Source: Helichrysum umbraculigerum
Taxonomy: Eukaryota; Streptophyta; Magnoliopsida; Asterales; Asteraceae
Direction: 5' to 3'
DNA: 64,000 bases
Assembly: GCA_949592205.1 (NCBI GenBank)
Contig: CATIUR010000004.1
Span: 65,259,837 to 65,323,836 of the forward strand
Part shown: piece by piece, positions 58,485 through 64,000 of the stretch
Layout: each line of letters starts with the position of its first letter
Position numbering within the stretch: the first letter of the stretch is position 1
Program-made: the position numbers and the translations under genes
Notes under the pieces: model-generated
Databases searched by the model: none
Seen by the model: the letters and a program-made list of their open reading frames with translations, nothing else
What the model was told of the DNA's origin: nothing

Positions 58485-59812
58485 ATGGCTACTGAAGGGA
58501 ATGAAGGAATTCAAGCAACAAAGATTCCAATGCTCAAACCTGATGAGTTTGACCTATGGAAGGTCAGAATCAGGCAATACATGCTTCTCACAGATTATCA
58601 GATGTGGGAAGTTGTTGTTAATGGTATACCATTAACGCTTGATGGTGATGGTGTAAAGCAACCGAGACCACCACCAACATCTGATGCAGAGAGAAAAATC
58701 AGATCTACAGAGTATAAGGCTCTTAGTACACTGTTGCTATCCATTCCTAATGAGCATCAGAGTAGATTTGATTCTTGTGAGGATCCCAAGGTACTAATGG
58801 AGGCAATTGAGAAGAGGTTTGGTGGTAATGATAACACCAAAAAGAATAAAAGATCTCTGTTAAAGCAACAATTTGAGAATTTTAGCCATGTGAAAACTGA
58901 AACTCTAACTCAAACCTTTGATAGGTTTACTAAATTAGTTGGAGAATTGGAAAATCACAAGGTTAAGATTGAAAAAGAAGATCTTAACAGAAAGTTCTTA
59001 AGATCATTAGGTGATGAATGGATAATCTACACTGTTGGATTGAGGCAGAGTTTAGATATTGAGATCAAGGAATTAGAAGATATATACAATGATCTGAGGA
59101 ACTTTGAGTCTGAGGTGGAAAGTAAGAAGCAAGAATCTGGGTATAGTCACAATGCTGCTTTTATGTCTATGGCTGGAACAAAAGCAGAGTCAAGTCAAAT
59201 GGGTTCTACTTATGTTTCAGGAGGAGCAGGATCATCATCTAACAGTTCTAATGATCAGATATTAGAATCTTTCTTTGCAAGTAATGTGAATTCTTCACTT
59301 ACTAATGAAGATTTGGAACAATTTGATGGTGATGATCTAGAGGAGATGGACATTAAGTGGCAAATTGCTTTAATTACTCAGAGAGCAAAAAGGTTCATGC
59401 AGAGGACTAGTAGGAACAACTTTGCATACAAGAGGAATGATGCAAATTGGTTTGATAAGAGAGAGATTGAGTGTTTCAACTGTCACAAGATGGGACACTT
59501 TGCTAGAGAATGCAGAAACCCTAGGCAAGAGCAGAATGGTAATGGTCAGAGAACTGGAAGCAATGGAACTCAAACTAGAAACATTCCAATTCAGGGTGCT
59601 TCAGCAAATGCATTGGTTTCTATGGATGGCTGTGGATGGGATTTGAGTGATCAAGAAGAACATGTTGTGAAGAATCAATGTCTCATGGCCATTGCAGAAT
59701 CTGACAAAAAGTCAGAAGTTCCTACTGAGGTACAAAATAAATTATGTTCTGCTGTTTGTAAACAAACTGTTAAACATTACAGGGATCATAATATAAAAGT
59801 GTGTGAGGAACT
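58485..59812 (+). pseudogene. Copia L gag, cut off by element I
   Basis: A start at 58485 (MATEGNEGIQ) is preferred over the in-frame ATG at 58476. The protein has the copia gag fold region (DEFDLWKVRIRQYMLLTDYQMWEVV, ALSTLLLSIPNEHQSRF, LLKQQFENF, RKFLRSLGDEW), a Ser-rich linker, and a zinc knuckle CFNCHKMGHFAREC near residue 328. The frame is open up to 59812, where LTR I begins; the last ~25 codons of the open frame are LTR sequence. Gag would form the particle and bind RNA. Protease, integrase and RT of L lie beyond the window if they survive. Confidence 0.88.
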
Positions 59813-61043
59813 TGTAGCACCCCCAAATTTACTGTTGGCGGAAGCATACTTTGGGGTGCTACTAATCAATAATCACAACACATAAGATAATAATGAACGA
59901 CATCTACATGCGTCGTTTTGATAAAATACGTTAATGTCATAAAAGATACATATTGTTTACAAAAGCTTTGAGTTCACATGAGTTCCTTGAGAGATTCTAA
60001 CACATATCTAATTTATACAAAATATAGAAATGCAGTGAAATCTCTTGATGATATATGTTTGCATGTGACTCGAGCTAAGTTATCCTGAGTGGGCAGTCCT
60101 ACTACTGCTGATCACCTGAGAATACATGTAAAAATTTGGTCAGCTAAAAGCTGGTGAGCTCACAGGTTTAATTGATACAAATTAATGTATGTTACGCAAG
60201 ATTTAGTAAATTGATTTGCAACCAAGCAAATAAATAATGTAAATATATATCACTGCCATGAGCACATAGTCTGAGCTTAACTGTGGTGTCAGGATCCGCA
60301 TTCAAGGACCTGATCGAGGGTGCCTCCCTGAGAGTGCCTAATCTACACTCTAATGAACAAATGCTAATGCGTCCGTTTGACCCGTTGTGGCTTCCAACCC
60401 GGACGAGGATTGTCAATCCTATATGGTACCATACACTAACATTCACGCTACAATCGTATTACCAAACTATGTTGTGGAGGGCTTTGAGTGATTAGATAAA
60501 CAACTCATGCAGGATAAGCAATAATTTGATACTTGCGTAATATGAAAACAGATTGAGCATGTATTCTCACCCCAAAACAGTTCAAATAAGTAAAAGTGGG
60601 GCTATGAGACTCACCTGAGTCTGATGTGTGATTGTGCTGTGAGAGCTAGCGAATAGTAGTAAAACGTCGCCCAAATAGAGTCCCTTAACGTCCTAAACGC
60701 AAAGGACATTGACATAAGTACTTGACTACTTGTCAAATTGTGTTAACAATTCGATTGTTCTGAAAGATTATTGATTTTCAAATGAGTATGATTCGTTGGT
60801 GATGATATTTTGAGAATTATTAGTGCTTCTTAAATCGAAAATATTTGTATTTCTCGAGTCGTGTTATTGGTTATGCGTGTATATATTTTCATAGAGAAAG
60901 TCATCGTATAAATATATATATACACATTTTAGCACGTAATACATAATATATGTATAGATACATAAGTTTGAATTCTATTTATCCGTATAAAATTCGTAGT
61001 CGAGTGTGTATATATACATTATATATACATACACATATACATA

Positions 61044-61046
<3 letters not shown>

Positions 61047-61091
<45 letters not shown>
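61047..61091. repeat. TA microsatellite in the I LTR (first)
   Basis: About 20 TA units in the LTR core. Confidence 0.95.
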
Positions 61092-61093
<2 letters not shown>

Positions 61094-61341
61094 GTCCCAA
61101 ACAATACGTTTAACTCGTAGTCATTTATCCAGTTTATAAATATTAATGTTCCCAAAAGTTGTCGTGTACTCTTAGTCGTATTATTCATTCTGGTCGGTAC
61201 ATGTAGAGCTTACAACTTAGCTAAGCTAGAAGCATGAGGTGCCACATTTGTGATAATGAGTCATACATTTAAACTTAGCGGCTAAGATACTTTTAACAAG
61301 GCATACGTGTAAGCATTTTATAAAGGACATCACATATTATT

Positions 61342-61347
<6 letters not shown>

Positions 61348-61412
<65 letters not shown>
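61348..61412. repeat. TA microsatellite in the I LTR (second)
   Basis: About 32 TA units. The equivalent zone in B has two TA runs and tRNA-like units instead. Confidence 0.95.
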
Positions 61413-61416
<4 letters not shown>

Positions 61417-63139
61417 TAGTCTACATTAAAAATTAAAATATATGTTAACGGTGGTGAAATCTCTTATACAGTTTAGATTAGATAAGATGATATTTAGCTA
61501 CCCAATCCATTGTTGGGATTAATCGGTTCATGGGTCATGGGTCACGGGTCAACCAATCTACACATGGATATTAGTTGCAAAAATAATGAATTAGTCTTAT
61601 TATAGAACTAGTCTTTAGCATGTGATCAATTAGTACCTTGGTTTTAGAAGTCAAGAAGTGGGCCATGTTTACCCACGTTCCCAGTAACTTTGCATCAATT
61701 TAGGATAGTCAACTACTTTGCTTTCTTATTTAAGTATGCACTCATTTCCATTTTAATTGTGAATGAAGTATTAAAAAGGTAGTCTGTGTTTTTTTTTTTA
61801 CCAGCATCAAGGTTTGCTGTCTTATGTTTTGTTTGCTTCATTTCATATTCATAAAACATAGATTCTTTTAGTTTTATACTCTTTGATTTCCATCATCCAT
61901 ATCGCTAATTTCCTATACAACATGTACGTATGCAGCCCGGCTGGTGGCTCTTACCCATTCGGGTAACCCAAAGCTAACCGATCGGCTAAAGGTTCCTACC
62001 CGATCGGTTAGGATCATTCACTCGACCGGGTGTTGTTTTATCCGCTTGATTTCACTCGTTCTTTCATTATCACCAACTTAGTCATTTGCTTAGTTTTAGT
62101 TTTTATTCTAACATAATCATCAAACAGATACATAATATATCAAATTTTTATAAAGGAAATATGAAGTTAAAATTTCTTACAGTGATGTGAAGATGATGAT
62201 GATAAAACGATGACGGTGATGATTATAAGATGAAGATGAAAGTGTTGATTATGATGGTTTAGATGATTAAGGTGTTGAAAATGGTCATGTAGAAGAAGAA
62301 ATCAGTTCCTGCTTCCTACTTCCTTCGGCTTTAGTATGAATACAGAGAGAGAGAGAGCTCCAATAATTGGGTTGGGCTTTTGGTTGGTGTATCCCATATG
62401 GGAGGGAATGAACATATAAAATATGAGTACGGTTTTATTTGTCAAAGTAGAGTATGGTACTCAACAGATAGTGTCGATAGATATTTTAAAGTGTGATATT
62501 AGTTTGGGTATTTAACCCGTTAATTCCGTGTACGGGTCCAATTGTGAGCGAAATTTCATTTAAATTTCGTAATTATATTTTGAGGTAATCTTCCAAATAC
62601 TAAAACAGGGTTGGGAAAAATAAAACTTTTATTATTTTTTTTACCTTTAGGTACGTTTTATAATTGTTTCTGTTCGTGTATAACGCGTCCTAAATCGTCG
62701 TCTTAAGGTTTCCATTCTATTTTTGTTCTAACTATTTTCTATAATAATTTCAAACAAAAATTATCCAAAAGTATTTTGAAGTTCTTTTTGAACTTTTGTA
62801 TTGCGTTTTGGATACGTTTAATATAAAAGGTATAAATGATTATATTATCTCAATAATATAAATATCTAATATTAGTAATTAATAATTTTCGAATTATCAA
62901 TCATTTTGTATCACTAACTTTATTGTATTTGTTTTGTCGGATTCACTCCGATATTATTTCGTATCATCTAATTTATAATTATAATAAATTATAAATTTTC
63001 GAAATACTTTTTGTTCACAAGTTTTGGGCACGCTAGACTTATCTCACATCAGAAGTTTAATATATAATTTCGTAGTGGATTAGTGTAATAATGCGTGAAA
63101 TTAAGTATAAATATATACCTAATTTGGAGGAGTGTCACA

Positions 63140-63175
63140 TTCTCCCCCCGTTAGCGAAATCTCGTCCCGAGATTT
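63140..63175 (-). promoter_or_regulatory. Polypurine tract and stop hairpin of I
   Basis: Complement of TTCTCCCCCCG next to the LTR, then the hairpin AAATCTCG-GGA-CGAGATTT (63157-63175) overlapping the pol stop codon. Confidence 0.85.
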
Positions 63176-64000
63176 AAGTTGAGTCGTGGGTCACAGCCGC
63201 GTGCTCGAAAAGATGAGGATATTTCTTTTGCATTTCATCTTCGCGCTCCCAAGTAGACTCTGGGCCGCGTTTCGAATTCCATCGAACTTTGACAAGTTTG
63301 ATCCGACTGCGTCGGAGTTTATGTGTTTTCCGATCAATTATTTCGATGGGTTCCTCCACAAAATTGAGTTTCGAGTCAATGAAAACTTCGTCAGGAGGAA
63401 TGATTAAGGTTTCATCTGAAAGACACTTTTTGAGATTACTAACGTGAAAAGTGTCGTGAATACTACTGAGCTCTCGTGGCAGTTTGAGTTTGTAAGCGAC
63501 AGGACCAATCCTTGCAAGAATTTCAAACGGTCCGATGTATCGTGGGTTCAGTTTCCCTCGTTTACCGAATCGTGCTATCCCCTTCCAGGGTGATACTTTG
63601 AGTAGGACCTTGTCTCCTACTTGAAACTCAAGAGGTTTTCGGCGGTTATCAGCGTAGCTCTTTTGTCTATCTCGTGCCGTTTTCAATCGTTGAAGTACTT
63701 GAGTTATCTTGTCAGTGGTTTCCTGGACAATCTCAGGTCCAGATAGCTGTCTGTCACCAAACTCTGCCCAACAGAGCGGTGATCGGCATTTGCGTCCATA
63801 CAACGCCTCAAATGGTGCCATCTTTATACTAGTGTGATAACTATTGTTGTATGAAAATTCTGCTAAAGGGAGGTGAGTATCCCAACTACCTCCAAAGTCT
63901 ATCACACAGGCTCGCAACAAATCTTCTAGCGTTTGTATCGTTCGCTCACTTTGGCCGTCGGTTTGAGGATGGTAGGCAGTACTCATATCTAATCGAGTAC
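63174..64000 (-). CDS. Chromovirus I pol: integrase end and chromodomain tail (partial)
   Basis: Open on the minus strand from the window edge to the stop at 63174. It contains the integrase segment STAYHPQTDGQSERT with the catalytic Glu, the FSYNNSYHTS and YGRKCRSPLCW blocks, the GDKVLLKVSPWKG C-terminal domain, LNPRYIGPFEIL, and a chromodomain-like tail (VKVRWNSKRGPESTWERED). It is nearly identical to the end of B pol but has no break here. The rest of pol and gag lie beyond 64000, so whether the element is intact cannot be told. Confidence 0.92.
   Translation of the reverse strand, partial: TRLDMSTAYHPQTDGQSERTIQTLEDLLRACVIDFGGSWDTHLPLAEFSYNNSYHTSIKMAPFEALYGRKCRSPLCWAEFGDRQLSGPEIVQETTDKITQVLQRLKTARDRQKSYADNRRKPLEFQVGDKVLLKVSPWKGIARFGKRGKLNPRYIGPFEILARIGPVAYKLKLPRELSSIHDTFHVSNLKKCLSDETLIIPPDEVFIDSKLNFVEEPIEIIDRKTHKLRRSRIKLVKVRWNSKRGPESTWEREDEMQKKYPHLFEHAAVTHDST

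Larger units (their letters stand above)
59813..63139 (-). repeat. 3' LTR of I
   Basis: 3327 bp, TGTAGCACCCCC...GGAGTGTCACA. Both ends match the B LTRs closely, but the core (~60640-62500) differs and has no tRNA-like units. Candidate intron 60116-60614 (499 nt), hairpin 60141-60153. Confidence 0.92.
59813..64000 (-). mobile_element. Element I: chromovirus, right part outside window
   Basis: The 3' LTR, polypurine tract and end of pol are present on the minus strand. It is the same family as B. It inserted into copia L gag; the left flank is GAACT (59808-59812), so GAACT is expected after its 5' LTR. Confidence 0.92.

Noticed and set aside
59813..59885. Copia gag C-terminal residues after 59812
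   Set aside because: This segment is the start of LTR I and only happens to stay open in frame.

Overview
This window looks like nuclear DNA from a flowering plant with a large, repeat-rich genome. I see no host gene, rRNA or intact tRNA gene. Essentially all of it is LTR retrotransposons nested inside one another: Ty3/gypsy chromoviruses (Tekay/Del-like gag-pol with a C-terminal chromodomain-like tail), one Athila-type Ty3 element and two Ty1/copia elements. Primer-binding sites match the initiator tRNA-Met type (TGGTATCAGAGCC), and 5-bp target-site duplications (TSDs) let most insertions be ordered. I cannot name the species.

Layout. 1-1136: unclassified retroelement 3' noncoding DNA. 1137-9523: a truncated minus-strand element J (LTR plus 190 bp of internal DNA). 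Its LTR is split by solo LTR G (3527-8800), and G is split by solo LTR H (6092-8700, TSD ACACA). 9524-10742: start of copia element F. 10743-~17652: minus-strand chromovirus A, lacking its 5' LTR and gag N-terminus. From ~17653 a plus-strand Athila element C forms the backbone of the middle. It is split by D (17695-27762, TSD ATTAT), a pol-less non-autonomous element, and by B (30264-52538, TSD GCTTG), a chromovirus. B is split by E (38596-49126, TSD AATAG), the youngest and most intact element. C resumes at 52539 and ends in its 3' LTR at ~55138. 55139-59812: copia element L, with solo LTR K (55671-58223, TSD TATCA) inside its 5' LTR. L is cut at 59813 by chromovirus I, which runs off the right edge.

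Relative ages agree with the nesting. The two E LTRs differ by about four substitutions and one 12-bp indel. The two B LTRs differ by at least ten substitutions in the first ~540 bp. The Athila host has a stop, a frameshift and a deletion that removes the reverse-transcriptase catalytic box.

The most interesting signals are comparative, because nine chromovirus LTRs from several lineages lie in one window. (1) All carry a consensus 5' splice site (GTGAGT) and a CAG acceptor about 480-520 nt apart (622 in D), with a small hairpin of covarying stem sequence 23-25 nt before the acceptor. (2) All have conserved ends but an unrelated, lineage-specific repeat array in the LTR core. (3) Palindromes with a CCGCCGG-like core recur in LTRs of copia, chromovirus and Athila elements. 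(4) A covarying hairpin overlaps the pol stop codon next to the polypurine tract. (5) Autonomous E and pol-less D share a leader ORF of unknown function. (6) The B LTRs carry two tRNA-like Pol III box units next to TA microsatellites.
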